In this document: positions 9,721 through 20,135 of the stretch, piece by piece | How positions within the stretch are numbered: the first letter of the stretch is position 1 | How the letters are laid out: every line of letters begins with the position of its first letter | From: Comamonas sp. lk | Lineage (GTDB): Bacteria > Pseudomonadota > Gammaproteobacteria > Burkholderiales > Burkholderiaceae_C | Length of the DNA stretch: 64,000 bases | Direction: 5' to 3' | Assembly (NCBI GenBank): GCA_945860595.1 | Contig: CAMAQV010000001.1 | Location: forward strand, 62,001-126,000 | The notes under the pieces: model-generated | Seen by the model: the letters and a program-made list of their open reading frames with translations, nothing else | Told to the model about the DNA's origin: nothing | Databases searched by the model: none | Program-made: the position numbers and the translations under genes

Positions 9721-9765
9721 GTGGGTCCAGCGGCGAAGGCCTCAGCGAATATTCTGGCCAGCGCC

Positions 9766-10389
9766 TCAGTGCAAATGGCGCGGCTTGCGGCCACCGCCGC
9801 CGTGGCCGGAGCCAAAACTGCCACCGCGCGGGGGCTTACCCAGATCCAGCGAGCTGACAAGCGCGTCGAAGCGCTTGGCGAAGAGCTTGTCCACTTCGGC
9901 CACCACGTCGCCCAGCTCGGCGCCATCGAAGTGGCGCTCCATGAGCTGTACCACGTCGTTGACCAGCAAGTCACGTTGCACCTGCATGATGGCCTGGGGG
10001 TTGGGGCCGACAAATAGCATCAAGAAATCGTCACGTGATTCGCCTTCGCTGTCTTCGTCGGCATCAAACTCAGCGTCGTAGAAAGTCACCTCAATCGCAG
10101 CACCCGCCTGGGCGATGTCGTTGAGATTCATGCACAGCTCGTCGAGCACTTGGCGGAAATCATCGTCACCGGGAACCGTCCAGCAGAGCTGCAAGACATG
10201 GTCGCGCGTTTCAAATACCATGCCGGGCTCGTCTTCGTAAACGCTGCCGGCACCGGCCGCAAAAGAGCGCGCACCGGCGTACTTCCACAGGGGCTTAACC
10301 GCATCTTCGACCTGCTTGGCGCGAACATCCGACAAGAGTGCAATCTGCCCGTGGACGTGGATTTCAAAAGGGGCGTTGTTGCGTGGCAT
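9766..10389 (-). CDS. Conserved hypothetical protein
   Basis: 207-residue cytoplasmic protein without signal peptide or membrane segment. It opens NAPFEIHVHGQIALLSDVRAKQVEDAVKPLWKYAGARS, has an acidic middle (DAEFDADEDSEGESRDDF) and ends in a glycine- and histidine-rich tail (GSFGSGHGGGGRKPRHLH) that could bind metal. I do not recognise a characterised family; I have the impression it is common in Comamonadaceae. It stands alone, convergent with the acyl-CoA dehydrogenase (46-bp gap) and downstream of, but not coupled to, the monooxygenase gene. Coding potential is good: ATG start, long frame, biased codons. Confidence 0.75.
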   Translation of the reverse strand: MPRNNAPFEIHVHGQIALLSDVRAKQVEDAVKPLWKYAGARSFAAGAGSVYEDEPGMVFETRDHVLQLCWTVPGDDDFRQVLDELCMNLNDIAQAGAAIEVTFYDAEFDADEDSEGESRDDFLMLFVGPNPQAIMQVQRDLLVNDVVQLMERHFDGAELGDVVAEVDKLFAKRFDALVSSLDLGKPPRGGSFGSGHGGGGRKPRHLH

Positions 10390-10508
10390 GGTTGGCGTCT
10401 GTTGAAGTAGACCGGACAGTAGTCCGCAAAAGGCCCTATCCTAAACCTTCCAATCTGTGGGGCTGCGCGAGCTGCCACAAAAAGCGGCGGTCCAGTCGCG
10501 CAACCACG

Positions 10509-11696
10509 TCAAGCGCGATAACCGTAAAGCCAAGGCAGGTCCAGCGCGCGCATGCCCAAGGTCTGCATGGCCGCATCGCGCACCGTGGCGCGCAGCCCGG
10601 TGCTGTGGAACCATTCGCCATTGCGCACCGCATGGGCCTGCACCCGCGCGTTGCGTTGCCAACGTGCGTTGGCGTAGGCGTGCACCGACTGGGCCACGTT
10701 TGCCCCAGAGCGGGTCAGCTCACTGGCAAGGCGCCAACTATCCTCCAGAGCCATGCCGGCACCCTGCGCCAGATAGGGGCGCATGGGGTGCGCCGCGTCG
10801 CCGACCAGCGCAATGCGGCCTGCAGCCATTAAGGCGGCACTTCGCAAGGGCGGCCGGTCAAACAGGGTCCAGGATTGCCAGGCTCCCATAGCCTGCACCC
10901 CATCGCGCAATAGAGGTGCAGCGCACTCCATGCCCGCCAGAATGGCGTCGGCGCTGGCTGGCTGGCTCCAGCTATCCGGCGCATCGTCGCCAACACCGTG
11001 CACCACCACCACGGCGTTCAACCAGGCCCCGCCGCGCACCGGGTAGGTCACGGCATGGAAGCGGGGACCTAACCAGGCTGTCACCACCGCACTGCGCAGC
11101 TTCTCCGGTAGATCCGCCTGCGGCAGCAGCGCGCGATAAGCCACATGGCCCGTGGCGGTGGGCGGCGTGTCCAGCAGCACCTGGCTGCGCAACGTGCTCC
11201 ACAAGCCGTCGGCTGCAGCCATCACCTCGACCCGGCGCACCATGCCATCGGCTGTGCTGAATTGCACCGCACTGCTGTCCTGCTGGGCCGCATCGATGGG
11301 GGAACCGAGATACAGACTGGCTTGGCTCTGCGCCTCCAATGCGGTGAGCAGCAACTGGTGCAGATCCGCGCGTGCCAAAGTCGCGTAAGGGGCGCCATAG
11401 CGTACGAGTGCACGGTCACCCAAGGGCAGCACGCCCAGCAAACGCGCATCGGTACCGCTGCGCACTTGTAACTCACTGGGGAAGGCTGCCACCGCGCGCA
11501 AAGCCGACTCCAAACCCAGGCTGTGCAACACCCGCGTGGCATTCGGCCCCAACTGGATCCCGGCACCCACCGGCGCAAACACAGGCACCTGTTCAAAGAC
11601 TTGCACCCGGTGACCCGCACGGGCGCAGGCCAGCGCTGTAGCCAAGCCGGCAACACCGGCACCCACCACGGCGATGCTGCGAACCGGCGCGGACAC
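10509..11696 (-). CDS. FAD-dependent aromatic monooxygenase
   Basis: 395-residue class A flavoprotein hydroxylase. The FAD-binding GAGVAGLATALACARAG motif lies at residues 12-28, the DG motif in AAADGLWSTLR, and the GD motif in ALVGDAAHPMRPYLAQGAGMALED. The QLGPNATRVLHSLGL segment resembles salicylate 1-monooxygenase and 3-hydroxybenzoate 6-hydroxylase more than UbiH. It starts at GTG 11696, two bases after the parC stop, so it may be transcribed with parE-parC. No ring-cleavage or degradative genes are nearby, so the substrate cannot be predicted. Confidence 0.88.
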   Translation of the reverse strand: MSAPVRSIAVVGAGVAGLATALACARAGHRVQVFEQVPVFAPVGAGIQLGPNATRVLHSLGLESALRAVAAFPSELQVRSGTDARLLGVLPLGDRALVRYGAPYATLARADLHQLLLTALEAQSQASLYLGSPIDAAQQDSSAVQFSTADGMVRRVEVMAAADGLWSTLRSQVLLDTPPTATGHVAYRALLPQADLPEKLRSAVVTAWLGPRFHAVTYPVRGGAWLNAVVVVHGVGDDAPDSWSQPASADAILAGMECAAPLLRDGVQAMGAWQSWTLFDRPPLRSAALMAAGRIALVGDAAHPMRPYLAQGAGMALEDSWRLASELTRSGANVAQSVHAYANARWQRNARVQAHAVRNGEWFHSTGLRATVRDAAMQTLGMRALDLPWLYGYRA

Positions 11697-11698
11697 GC

Positions 11699-14029
11699 TT
11701 ATTCCATGCGCCAGATGGATTGGGGCTTGAAGCCCAAATCCGCCGCCTTGCCCTTGCGCGCACGGGCAGCGCGGGCGTTGTTGAGGCTGCGGATTTCCAG
11801 CGTTTCGCTGCGCACCTTGCCACCACGTCCAATACCGTCGATGCGCACGCTGCGGCTGTAGGCAGCGGCACCGGCCAGGTTGTCTTTTGCTTCCAAGGCC
11901 AGCAGCATCAGGCCACGTCCGCCCGTGGCCATCGATTTCAACTCAGCGATTTCAAAGGTCAGGATGCGCCCGCCGGTGGAGGCACAGGCCACATGGGTAG
12001 CACCGTCGGCCACCGAGGGCGCGCACACGGTTTCTCCCGCGTTGCAACTGATAAACGCCTTGCCCGCACGCTGGCGCGACACCAGATTGCCCACCGTTGC
12101 CAAAAAGCCGTAGCCGCCGCTGCTGCTGAGCAGCAGGTTCAAGGACGCCGCCCCGGCAAAGTAATGCAGAACCTGGGTGCCTGCTTCGAGCTCGATCATG
12201 CTGCTAATCGGCTGCCCGTCACCCCGCCCACCCGGCAGCGAGGCCACTGGCACCGAATAGACACGCCCCTGCGAACCAAAGGCCAGCAGCGTGTCCACGC
12301 TGCGGCAGGCAAATGTGGCGTAGAGTGCGTCGCCCGCCTTGAAGGCCAGCGTGGACACATCCACCTCATGGCCCAGGCGCGAACGCACCCAGCCTTTTTC
12401 ACTCACCACCACAGTGACCGGTTCATCCACCACGCGAACTTCCACCACCGCTTTTTTCTCAGCCTGGATCAGGGTGCGGCGCGGATCGGCAAAGGTCTTG
12501 GCGTCGGTTTCGATTTCTTTGACCATGAGGCGGCGCAAGGCGGCCGGGCTGCCCAAGATCTCTTCGAGCTTTTTTTGCTCGTCGCGGAGTTCGGCGAGCT
12601 CCTGCTCGATCTTGATCGCCTCCAGCCGCGCCAGTTGGCGCAGGCGGATTTCCAGAATGTCTTCGGCCTGCCGCTCAGAGAGGCGAAACCGCTCCATCAA
12701 CGCTGCGCGAGGCTCGTCCGACTGGCGGATGATGGCAATCACCTCGTCGATGTTGAGCAGCACCAGCTGACGACCTTCGAGGATGTGGATGCGGTCCAGC
12801 ACCTTGCCCAGGCGGTGGCGGGCGCGCCGCTCGATGGTGGTCTGGCGGAACGCAATCCACTCGGTGAGCATCTGCCGGAAAGACTTTTGCGTGGGCACAC
12901 CGTCCAGCCCGACCATGGTCAGGTTGATCGGTGAGGACGTCTCCAGGCTGGTATGTGCCAGCAGCGCGGTGATCAATTCACTGTGTTCGATGCGGCTGGT
13001 CTTGGGCTCAAACACCAGGCGTACCGCTGCGTCTTTGTTGGACTCATCGCGCACCACGTCGAGCACAGCCAGCACGCTGGCTTTCAGCTGGGTTTGCTCC
13101 TGGCTCAAGGCTTTTTTTCCGGCCTTGACTTTGGGGTTGGTGATTTCTTCAATCTCTTCGAGCACGCGCTGGGTGCTCACGCCCGGCGGTAGTTCGGTCA
13201 CTACCAGCTGCCACTGGCCGCGCGCCAGGTCTTCGATCTTCCAACGGGCCCGTACTTTGAGCGATCCGCGACCGGTGCGGTAGGCATCGGCAATATCTGT
13301 CGCCGCGCTGATGATTTGCCCGCCGCCAGGGAAATCCGGGCCAGGTACGAGGGCGAGCAATTCTTCGTCCGTGGTCTTGGGGTTTTTGACCAATGCCACG
13401 CAGGCGTCGGCAATTTCACGCAAGTTGTGGCTGGGGATCTCGGTGGCCAGACCCACTGCAATGCCGCTGGCACCATTGAGCAGCGTGAACGGCAGGCGCG
13501 CGGGCAACTGGCGGGGTTCCTCGGTGGAGCCGTCGTAATTGGGTACAAAGTCCACCGTGCCCTGGTCGATTTCATCGAGCAGCAGGCTGGTGATCTTGGC
13601 CAGGCGCGCCTCGGTGTAGCGCATGGCCGCCGCGCCGTCGCCATCGCGCGAACCGAAGTTGCCCTGCCCGTCAATCAGCGGGTAGCGCTGCGAAAAATCC
13701 TGCGCCATACGCACCAGCGCGTCATACGCCGCCTGGTCACCGTGCGGGTGAAAGCGGCCCAGCACGTCACCCACCACGCGCGCGCTTTTCACCGGCTTGG
13801 CGCCGCTATTGCCATTGGCGCCGCCAAAGCCCAGGCCCATGCGCGACATGGAATACAAAATGCGCCGCTGCACCGGCTTTTGGCCGTCGCACACATCGGG
13901 CAGGGCGCGGCCTTTGACCACGCTCAAGGCGTATTCCAGGTAAGCGCGCTGGGCGTAGGTGGCCAGGTTCAATTCGTCATCGCCCGCAGAGGCAAGGGGG
14001 CCAGGCGGAGGTGTCAACAAGTCTGTCAT
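11699..14029 (-). CDS. parC: DNA topoisomerase IV subunit A
   Basis: Breaks and rejoins DNA in the decatenating type II topoisomerase. 776 residues. The active-site tyrosine is Tyr138 in [11 protein letters not shown]. The quinolone-determining segment reads [15 protein letters not shown] (residues 92-106): Gln99 occupies the place of the drug-sensitive serine (Ser80 of the E. coli protein) and Asp103 that of Glu84. A long coiled coil around residues 420-480 and a C-terminal beta-pinwheel follow. It overlaps the parE stop by four bases. ParC rather than GyrA is supported by the pairing with ParE and the short C-terminal domain. Confidence 0.95.
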   Translation of the reverse strand: MTDLLTPPPGPLASAGDDELNLATYAQRAYLEYALSVVKGRALPDVCDGQKPVQRRILYSMSRMGLGFGGANGNSGAKPVKSARVVGDVLGRFHPHGDQAAYDALVRMAQDFSQRYPLIDGQGNFGSRDGDGAAAMRYTEARLAKITSLLLDEIDQGTVDFVPNYDGSTEEPRQLPARLPFTLLNGASGIAVGLATEIPSHNLREIADACVALVKNPKTTDEELLALVPGPDFPGGGQIISAATDIADAYRTGRGSLKVRARWKIEDLARGQWQLVVTELPPGVSTQRVLEEIEEITNPKVKAGKKALSQEQTQLKASVLAVLDVVRDESNKDAAVRLVFEPKTSRIEHSELITALLAHTSLETSSPINLTMVGLDGVPTQKSFRQMLTEWIAFRQTTIERRARHRLGKVLDRIHILEGRQLVLLNIDEVIAIIRQSDEPRAALMERFRLSERQAEDILEIRLRQLARLEAIKIEQELAELRDEQKKLEEILGSPAALRRLMVKEIETDAKTFADPRRTLIQAEKKAVVEVRVVDEPVTVVVSEKGWVRSRLGHEVDVSTLAFKAGDALYATFACRSVDTLLAFGSQGRVYSVPVASLPGGRGDGQPISSMIELEAGTQVLHYFAGAASLNLLLSSSGGYGFLATVGNLVSRQRAGKAFISCNAGETVCAPSVADGATHVACASTGGRILTFEIAELKSMATGGRGLMLLALEAKDNLAGAAAYSRSVRIDGIGRGGKVRSETLEIRSLNNARAARARKGKAADLGFKPQSIWRME

Positions 14030-16026
14030 ACGTCAATCTCAATCGTGCTGCCGTGCAGCTCCATTAGTTCGCGGCGCGCACCGGCTTCGCCCTTGCCCAT
14101 CAGCTTGGTCATCAAGGCCTCGGTGTCGCCAAAGTCGATCGCGCCCAGGGCCACGGGCAGCAGGCGGCGGGTATCGGGGTTCAAGGTGGTGTCCCAGAGT
14201 TGCTCGGCGTTCATCTCGCCCAGGCCTTTGAAGCGGCTGATGCTCCACGCGCCCTCGCGCACGCCTTCTTTGCGCAGCTTGTCCAGCAAGGCGGTAAGTT
14301 CGCCCTCGTCGAGCGCATAGGCTTTGGAGGCCGGCTTTTTGCCGCGCGCGGGTGCATCGACGCGGAACAAGGGAGGACGTGCTACGTAAACATGCCCCGC
14401 CTCGATCAGCTTGGGAAAGTGGCGGAAAAACAGGGTGAGCAGCAGCACCTGGATGTGCGAGCCATCCACGTCGGCGTCGCTCAGGATGCAGACCTTGCCG
14501 TAGCGCAGGCCGCTGAGATCGGGCGTGTCGTTGGGGCCGTGCGGGTCAACGCCGATGGCCACCGAGATGTCGTGGATTTCGGTGTTGGCGAACAGGCGGT
14601 CGCGGTCGACTTCCCAGGTATTCAAGACTTTGCCGCGCAGGGGCAAAATGGCCTGGTTTTCTTTGTCGCGGCCCATTTTGGCGCTGCCGCCAGCGGAGTC
14701 GCCCTCGACCAGAAAGACCTCGTTGTAGGCCAGATCACGGCTCTCGCAATCGGTCAGTTTGCCGGGCAGCACCGCCACGCCCGAGCTCTTGCGTTTCTCG
14801 ACTTTTTGCCCGGCACGCTGGCGGATTTGCGCGGCTTTGATGGCGAGTTCCGCCAGTTTTTTGCCGTATTCCACGTGCTCGTTGAGCCACAGCTCCAGCA
14901 CCGGACGCACACAGGATGAAACCAGGCGCACCGCATCGCGCGAATTCAGCCGCTCCTTGATCTGCCCCTGGAACTGCGGATCCAAAACCTTGGCCGAGAG
15001 CACATAGCTGGCGCGGGCAAAAACGTCTTCGGGCATCAGCTTCACGCCTTTGGGCAGCAGGCTGTGCAAATCGATGAAGCTTTTCACCGCGGTGAATAAG
15101 CCGTCGCGCAGGCCGCTCTCATGGGTGCCGCCCGCACTGGTGGGGATGAGGTTGACATAACTCTCGCGCACCGGCGCGCCGTCCTCGGTAAAGCCCACGC
15201 ACCAGGCTGCGCCCTCGCCTTCGGCAAAGCTCTCGTGCTGCGCATCAGCAAAGACCTCGCCATCGAACAAAGGGATGAGCAGGTCGCCGGTGAGCGACTG
15301 CATCACGTAATCGCGCAAGCCGCCCTTGTAAAGCCAGGTTTGGCTCTCTTTGCTGCGTTCGTTGTACAGGCTGACGCTCACACCCGGCATCAGCACCGCC
15401 TTGCTGCGCAGCAGGTGGGTGAGTTCGGCCATGGGCAACTGGGCCGACTCGAAATAACTGGCCTGGGGCCAGGCGCGCACCGTGGTGCCGCTTCTGCGGT
15501 CGCCCTCAGCGGCGGCCCGGGTTTGCAGCGGCTCAATCACATCGCCCTGGGCGAACACCAGCCGCGCCACCTTGCCTTCGCGGTAGGACGTCGCTTCCAG
15601 GCGCTTGGACAGCGCATTGGTCACGCTCACCCCCACGCCGTGCAAGCCGCCCGAAAAGCTGTAGGCCCCGCCGCTGCCCTTGTCAAACTTGCCACCCGCG
15701 TGCAGGCGGGTAAACACAAGCTCGATCACCGGCGTGTTTTCTTCCGGATGCAAACCGAAAGGAATGCCACGACCATCGTCTTCCACCGACACCGATCCGT
15801 CCGCGTGCAGCGTGACCTTGATTTTTTTACCGTGTCCGGCCAAGGCCTCATCGGCTGCGTTGTCGAGAACCTCTTGGATGATGTGCAGCGGGTTGTCGGT
15901 GCGGGTATACATGCCGGGCCGCTGCTTGACCGGCTCGAGCCCGCGCAGCACGCGGATGGAGCTCTCGGAATACGCCGCCTGGGCGGCTGGGGTGGGTTTG
16001 GATGCGGGGGTGGCAGGGCTCTTCAT
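14026..16026 (-). CDS. parE: DNA topoisomerase IV subunit B
   Basis: ATPase subunit of topoisomerase IV. 666 residues. The GHKL ATPase domain shows [24 protein letters not shown] and [19 protein letters not shown]; the TOPRIM domain shows [26 protein letters not shown] and [22 protein letters not shown]. It lacks the large insertion found in many GyrB proteins. It starts at ATG 16026 with a divergent MFS gene 73 bp away, and precedes parC with a four-base overlap. Confidence 0.96.
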   Translation of the reverse strand: MKSPATPASKPTPAAQAAYSESSIRVLRGLEPVKQRPGMYTRTDNPLHIIQEVLDNAADEALAGHGKKIKVTLHADGSVSVEDDGRGIPFGLHPEENTPVIELVFTRLHAGGKFDKGSGGAYSFSGGLHGVGVSVTNALSKRLEATSYREGKVARLVFAQGDVIEPLQTRAAAEGDRRSGTTVRAWPQASYFESAQLPMAELTHLLRSKAVLMPGVSVSLYNERSKESQTWLYKGGLRDYVMQSLTGDLLIPLFDGEVFADAQHESFAEGEGAAWCVGFTEDGAPVRESYVNLIPTSAGGTHESGLRDGLFTAVKSFIDLHSLLPKGVKLMPEDVFARASYVLSAKVLDPQFQGQIKERLNSRDAVRLVSSCVRPVLELWLNEHVEYGKKLAELAIKAAQIRQRAGQKVEKRKSSGVAVLPGKLTDCESRDLAYNEVFLVEGDSAGGSAKMGRDKENQAILPLRGKVLNTWEVDRDRLFANTEIHDISVAIGVDPHGPNDTPDLSGLRYGKVCILSDADVDGSHIQVLLLTLFFRHFPKLIEAGHVYVARPPLFRVDAPARGKKPASKAYALDEGELTALLDKLRKEGVREGAWSISRFKGLGEMNAEQLWDTTLNPDTRRLLPVALGAIDFGDTEALMTKLMGKGEAGARRELMELHGSTIEIDV

Positions 16027-16099
16027 GCGGGCGATTGTAGTCAGCGCTCCGGCAAAAACTGTATGAAATCACAGATGTCTGAGAGACTATATTCCCACA

Positions 16100-17332
16100 A
16101 TGAGTACCCAGCAGACGTCCGACACCACCCTCTCCATCACCCGCGTGCTGGTCTGCACCGCCGCGATTTTGACGCTGAGCATGGGCATTCGCCACGGGTT
16201 TGGCCTGTGGCTGCAGCCGGTGACGCAGGCCCGGGAATGGGGTCGGGGCGATTACGGCCTGGCCATTGCGGTGCAAAACCTATGCTGGGGATTGGCAAGT
16301 ATTTTTGTCGGTATGGCGGCGGACCGGCTCGGAGCGTTCAAAGTGCTGGTGGTGGCTACCTTGCTCTACTCCTTGGGGCTGTTGGCCATGGCGCACGCGG
16401 ACACCGTGACCCTGTTCGTGCTGAGCGCTGGCGTGATGATCGGGGTGGCGCAGGCGGGCAGCACCTACGGCGTTTTGTACGGCGTCATCGGGCGCAATGT
16501 CCCGGCAGAACGCCGCTCCTGGGCCATGGGCGTGGCTGGATCGGCGGGCTCATTCGGCCAATTCCTGATCGTGCCGCTGGCCGGTCAGCTGATCAGTGCG
16601 CTGGGTTGGCAGGACGCACTGGTATTCCTGGGCCTCGCGGCATTGGCTATGCTGCCCATGGCCTGGGCGCTGCGGGAACCGCAATTTTCCGGGGGCGCCC
16701 CCATACGCCGGGAGCAGACCATTGCGCAAGCGCTGCGCGAAGCCCTGGCATACCCAAGCTTTCGCTGGTTGATGGCCGGTTACTTTGTCTGCGGCTTCCA
16801 AGTGGTGTTCATCGCCATCCATATGCCCAGCTATCTGCGCGACCACGGCCTGGAGCCGCAGGTGGCCAGCTACGCGCTGGGGCTGATCGGGCTGTTCAAC
16901 GTGGTTGGCACCTACACGGCCGGTGCGCTGGGACAGCGCATGCAAAAGCGTTACATCCTGTCGGCAATTTACCTGGCGCGCGCCTTCACCATAGGCATCT
17001 TTTTGTGGGCCCCGCTCAGCCCAACCAGCGTCTACGCATTTGCTTCGGTGATGGGCGTTTTATGGCTTTCGACCGTGCCGCCCACGAACAGCATCGTGGC
17101 GCAAATTTTTGGGGTTGCGCATCTGTCCATGCTGAGCGGTTTTGTGTTCTTCAGCCACCAGATCGGCTCCTTCATGGGCGTCTGGCTGGGGGGCTACCTG
17201 TACGACACGACCGGCAGTTACGACGTGGTCTGGTACATCGCGATTGCACTGGGCGTTTTCGCGGCGCTGGCGAATATGCCGGTGAAAGAATCGGCAATAG
17301 CACGCGGCCCTGCTCTGGCCGCAGCCCACTGA
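16100..17332 (+). CDS. MFS transporter
   Basis: 410-residue major facilitator with about 12 hydrophobic segments. The opening MGIRHGFGLWLQPVTQAREWGRGDYGLAIAVQNL and the loop GMAADRLGAFKVL (after TM2) resemble the oxalate/formate and monocarboxylate-type branch. PLSPTSVYAFASVMGVLWLSTVPPTN and FFSHQIGSFMGVWLGGYLYDTTGSYD are typical late segments of that branch. Substrate cannot be told. It is divergent from parE, and its stop is one base from the ATG of a 42-residue membrane protein, suggesting an operon with the following methyltransferase. Confidence 0.9.
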   Translation: MSTQQTSDTTLSITRVLVCTAAILTLSMGIRHGFGLWLQPVTQAREWGRGDYGLAIAVQNLCWGLASIFVGMAADRLGAFKVLVVATLLYSLGLLAMAHADTVTLFVLSAGVMIGVAQAGSTYGVLYGVIGRNVPAERRSWAMGVAGSAGSFGQFLIVPLAGQLISALGWQDALVFLGLAALAMLPMAWALREPQFSGGAPIRREQTIAQALREALAYPSFRWLMAGYFVCGFQVVFIAIHMPSYLRDHGLEPQVASYALGLIGLFNVVGTYTAGALGQRMQKRYILSAIYLARAFTIGIFLWAPLSPTSVYAFASVMGVLWLSTVPPTNSIVAQIFGVAHLSMLSGFVFFSHQIGSFMGVWLGGYLYDTTGSYDVVWYIAIALGVFAALANMPVKESAIARGPALAAAH

Positions 17333-17333
17333 G

Positions 17334-17462
17334 ATGCGACCGCCGGCGCAACAAATCATCGCGGTCCTGGCAGCAGCCGGTGCGCTGGGCGGCGTATTTC
17401 TGCTCTACACGCGGCCCGATTTTTGGGTGCTGATGGCCAACCAGGTCTGGTCCTGCCTGTGA
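17334..17462 (+). CDS. Small predicted membrane protein (42 aa)
   Basis: ATG 17334 to TGA 17462 encodes 42 residues: a short polar head (MRPPAQQ), one hydrophobic helix (IIAVLAAAGALGGVFLLY) and a tail ending FWVLMANQVWSCL. It starts two bases after the MFS stop and its stop overlaps the GTG of the methyltransferase gene (GTGA), an arrangement typical of coupled genes. I recall similar small proteins with an aromatic tail around 'ADQ.W.CF' in other Burkholderiales, but this is memory, not a search. It is easily missed by gene callers because of its size. Function unknown. Confidence 0.6.
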   Translation: MRPPAQQIIAVLAAAGALGGVFLLYTRPDFWVLMANQVWSCL

Positions 17463-17986
17463 GCCCGGTGCCGCCATCGTCCTGGGTGCAGCGCTGGTCA
17501 CATGTGCTGGACGCGCAAGCCAGCGTGCTCGATGTGGCCTGCGGAAGCGGGCGTCATCTGGCCTGGTTTGCAGCGCGCGGACACCCGGTCTGCGGTGTGG
17601 ACATTGACACCGCGGCTGCAGCGGAAAAGGTGCCGCAGGCCGAGTTGCTGCAGGCTGACATCGAGAACGCGCCTTGGCCGCTGCAAGGTCGGCAATTTGG
17701 CGCCGTGCTGGTCTGTAACTACCTGTGGCGTCCGCTCTTTCCCGACCTGCTGGCCAGCATCGCGCGGGGGGGCGTCTTGATTTACGAAACTTTTGCAAGC
17801 GGCCAGGAGCTTTTGGGAAGGCCACGCCGACCTGAGTTTTTGCTGCAGCCCGGCGAATTGCTGCAGGTCTGCGCCGACTTGCAGGTGGTAGCCTATGAAT
17901 GTGGTGCGGTCGATGCGCCGGCGCGCGTGGTGCAGCGCATTGTTGCGGTACGCCAACGCACGGGGCACCCGCCACTCGCTAGCTAG
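17459..17986 (+). CDS. Class I SAM-dependent methyltransferase
   Basis: About 175 residues from GTG 17459. Motif I is clear (SVLDVACGSGRHLAWFAARG), with the acidic end of strand 2 (VCGVDIDTAAA) and a motif II-like FGAVLVCNYLWRPLFPDLL. Similar short methyltransferases near dapA in betaproteobacteria are usually annotated as tellurite-resistance TehB-like, but no substrate can be assigned. A GTG start is chosen because it overlaps the preceding small gene's stop; the frame is open a little further upstream (ATG 17423), which would overlap that gene. Confidence 0.85.
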   Translation: MSPVPPSSWVQRWSHVLDAQASVLDVACGSGRHLAWFAARGHPVCGVDIDTAAAAEKVPQAELLQADIENAPWPLQGRQFGAVLVCNYLWRPLFPDLLASIARGGVLIYETFASGQELLGRPRRPEFLLQPGELLQVCADLQVVAYECGAVDAPARVVQRIVAVRQRTGHPPLAS

Positions 17987-18037
17987 AATGAACGACTGCA
18001 CCGCGCCGGTGCCCCACCCACCACCAGACGGATTTCC

Positions 18038-18934
18038 ATGGCAAGTGCTTTACCCCCGATACGCGGCAGCATCGTCGCCCTGATTACGCCCATGCGCGAC
18101 GACGGTTCGGTCGACTACGCGGCCCTGCGTAAATTGGTCGACTGGCACAGCGCCGAAGGCACCGACTGCGTATGCGTGGTCGGAACTACCGGCGAATCAC
18201 CTACCGTCACGGTGGACGAGCATTGCGAAATCATCCGTGTGGCCGTTGAGCAGGCTGCAGGACGCCTGCCCATCATGGCCGGCTGCGGCGCCAACTCCAC
18301 GAAAGAAGCCATCGAACTGGCACACTTTGCCAAAAAGGTGGGCGCTCAGTGCCAATTGCAGGTGGTGCCTTACTACAACAAGCCCACGCAAGAGGGCCAA
18401 TACCTGCATTTCAAGTCGATCGCTGAGTCAGTCGACCTGCCACTGGTCTTGTACAACGTACCCGGCCGCACGGTGGCCGATCTGGCGCACGACACCGTCA
18501 TGCGCTTGGCGCAGGTGCCCGGCATCATCGGCATCAAGGAAGCCACGGGCAATATCGACCGGGCGCAGTGGCTGATCAAGCATGCGCCTACGGGCTTCTC
18601 AATTTACTCGGGCGACGACCCCACCGCGATTGCGCTCATGCTGTGCGGCGGGCATGGAAACGTCAGCGTGACCGCCAACGTCGCGCCGCGCCTGATGCAT
18701 GCGCTGTGCATGGCCGCTATCGCTGGCGATACCCGCGCTGCGATTTCCCTGCACCAGCAACTGATGCCGCTGAACCACGCTTTGTTTGTGGAGCCCAACC
18801 CGATAGCCGTCAAATGGGCTGCGGCCCGTATGGGCTTATGCGGCGGCACGTTGCGCCTGCCCCTGACGGATTTGACGCCGCCCACGCAGGGCCTTGTTGA
18901 GGCTGCGCTGCGCAGCAGCGGCGTGCTGGCCTGA
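18038..18934 (+). CDS. dapA: 4-hydroxy-tetrahydrodipicolinate synthase
   Basis: Condenses pyruvate with aspartate semialdehyde, the first committed step to lysine and diaminopimelate. 298 residues, family length. The Schiff-base lysine is Lys167 ([11 protein letters not shown]), with the pyruvate-binding GTTGE (49-53) and the active-site Tyr139 (VLYNVPGRT). It begins at ATG 18038. The next gene is bamC, the usual dapA-bamC order. Confidence 0.97.
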   Translation: MASALPPIRGSIVALITPMRDDGSVDYAALRKLVDWHSAEGTDCVCVVGTTGESPTVTVDEHCEIIRVAVEQAAGRLPIMAGCGANSTKEAIELAHFAKKVGAQCQLQVVPYYNKPTQEGQYLHFKSIAESVDLPLVLYNVPGRTVADLAHDTVMRLAQVPGIIGIKEATGNIDRAQWLIKHAPTGFSIYSGDDPTAIALMLCGGHGNVSVTANVAPRLMHALCMAAIAGDTRAAISLHQQLMPLNHALFVEPNPIAVKWAAARMGLCGGTLRLPLTDLTPPTQGLVEAALRSSGVLA

Positions 18935-18989
18935 ACGCCAACACGGCCCCGCACGCGATGTGGCAGATATTCCTAAAAGGTACCTACGG

Positions 18990-20069
18990 ATGAAGTTTTA
19001 TACATTGTCGCTGCCAATCCTGGTGCTGATCCTGAGCGGATGTGGCATTACCGAGACAGGGAAAATTGACTACAAATCCGGCCAGAAAACTACGCCACTT
19101 GTCGTTCCACCCGACCTGACCCAACTTTCCAAAGACACACGCTATGCCATCGTCAACGGTTCGGTCTCAGCCAGCAATGCACAGACCACGCCGGAAGCAT
19201 CCAAAAGCGCGATCGAAGTCGGTGCCGCAGGTGCCAATGGCATGCGCATAGAGCGCCAAGGCAACCAGCGCTGGCTGATCGTCAGTCAGCCCGCTGACGC
19301 CATCTGGGGCACCTTGCGCAAATTCTGGCTAGATAACGGCTTTTTGCTGGCAACAGACGACAAACCGCTGGGAATCATGGAGACAGAGTGGGCGGAAAAC
19401 CGGGCCAAGATCCCACAGGATATGGTGCGTAAATTTTTTGGTGGTCTGATCGACAGCTTTTATTCCACCGCGGAACGTGACAAGTTCCGCACCCGGATTG
19501 AGGTCAACGGGCTGGGTGAAACAGAGATTTATGTAAGCCACCGCGGCGTGATCGAGGTCTACACAGAAGAACGCAGCGGTCAGACCGTTTGGCAGCCGCG
19601 CCCGACGGATCCTGAGCTGGAAACCGAGTTCCTGCGCCGCATGATGCTCAGCCTGGGCAGCAGCGAGCCGCAAGCCGCAGCGGCGGTCGAAGCCACGAGC
19701 GCACCGGCACTGGCCACGCTGTCATCGCAAGACGGCATCCAGCTACTGTCCATTGCCGAGAACTTTGATCGCGCCTGGCGCAGAGTCGGACTGGCGCTTG
19801 ATCGCAGCGGATTCACGGTGGAGGACCGGGACCGCAGCAAAGGCATTTACCAGGTCCGTTACGTGCCAGTTCCTGACGCCAAAAACGAGCCGGGCTTTTT
19901 CCAGAAATTGTTAACAAGCAAAAAAGAAGCGCAGCCGCAAAAGTTCCAGGTCATGGTCCAAACTGCAAATGAGAAGTCCACCGTCACCGTGCGGGATGCC
20001 GGTGGTGCCCCTGATCAGACCGACAGCGCGACCGGAATTCTCAAAGTACTGGCCAAGGAAATTTGGTAG
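18990..20069 (+). CDS. bamC: Outer membrane protein assembly factor BamC
   Basis: Lipoprotein of the BAM complex that inserts beta-barrel proteins into the outer membrane. From ATG 18990 the 359-residue product has a lipoprotein signal with the lipobox LSGC at Cys18, an extended N-terminal stretch carrying VVPPDLTQLSKDTRY (the BamD-binding segment in the family) and two helix-grip domains (about 90-230 and 260-359). The frame continues upstream into dapA, but only the ATG at 18990 gives a signal peptide. It ends at a strong terminator shared with the lipoprotein gene facing it. Confidence 0.93.
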   Translation: MKFYTLSLPILVLILSGCGITETGKIDYKSGQKTTPLVVPPDLTQLSKDTRYAIVNGSVSASNAQTTPEASKSAIEVGAAGANGMRIERQGNQRWLIVSQPADAIWGTLRKFWLDNGFLLATDDKPLGIMETEWAENRAKIPQDMVRKFFGGLIDSFYSTAERDKFRTRIEVNGLGETEIYVSHRGVIEVYTEERSGQTVWQPRPTDPELETEFLRRMMLSLGSSEPQAAAAVEATSAPALATLSSQDGIQLLSIAENFDRAWRRVGLALDRSGFTVEDRDRSKGIYQVRYVPVPDAKNEPGFFQKLLTSKKEAQPQKFQVMVQTANEKSTVTVRDAGGAPDQTDSATGILKVLAKEIW

Positions 20070-20092
20070 GCTGCTTCACCGAAGAGCAGGCG

Positions 20093-20123
20093 AAAAAAAA
20101 CCACCCGAGAGGGTGGTTTTTTT
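20093..20123. terminator. Bidirectional Rho-independent terminator
   Basis: CCACCC (20101-20106), loop GAGA, GGGTGG (20111-20116), flanked by eight A on the left and seven T on the right. It can stop bamC transcription on the plus strand and the small lipoprotein gene on the minus strand. Confidence 0.92.
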
Positions 20124-20135
20124 GTACCTGAAAGC

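Noticed and set aside
15121-17433. A 770-codon open frame on the plus strand
   Set aside because: It runs antisense to parE and then through the MFS gene in another frame. Its translation shows no family motifs, whereas the parE and MFS frames are fully conserved.
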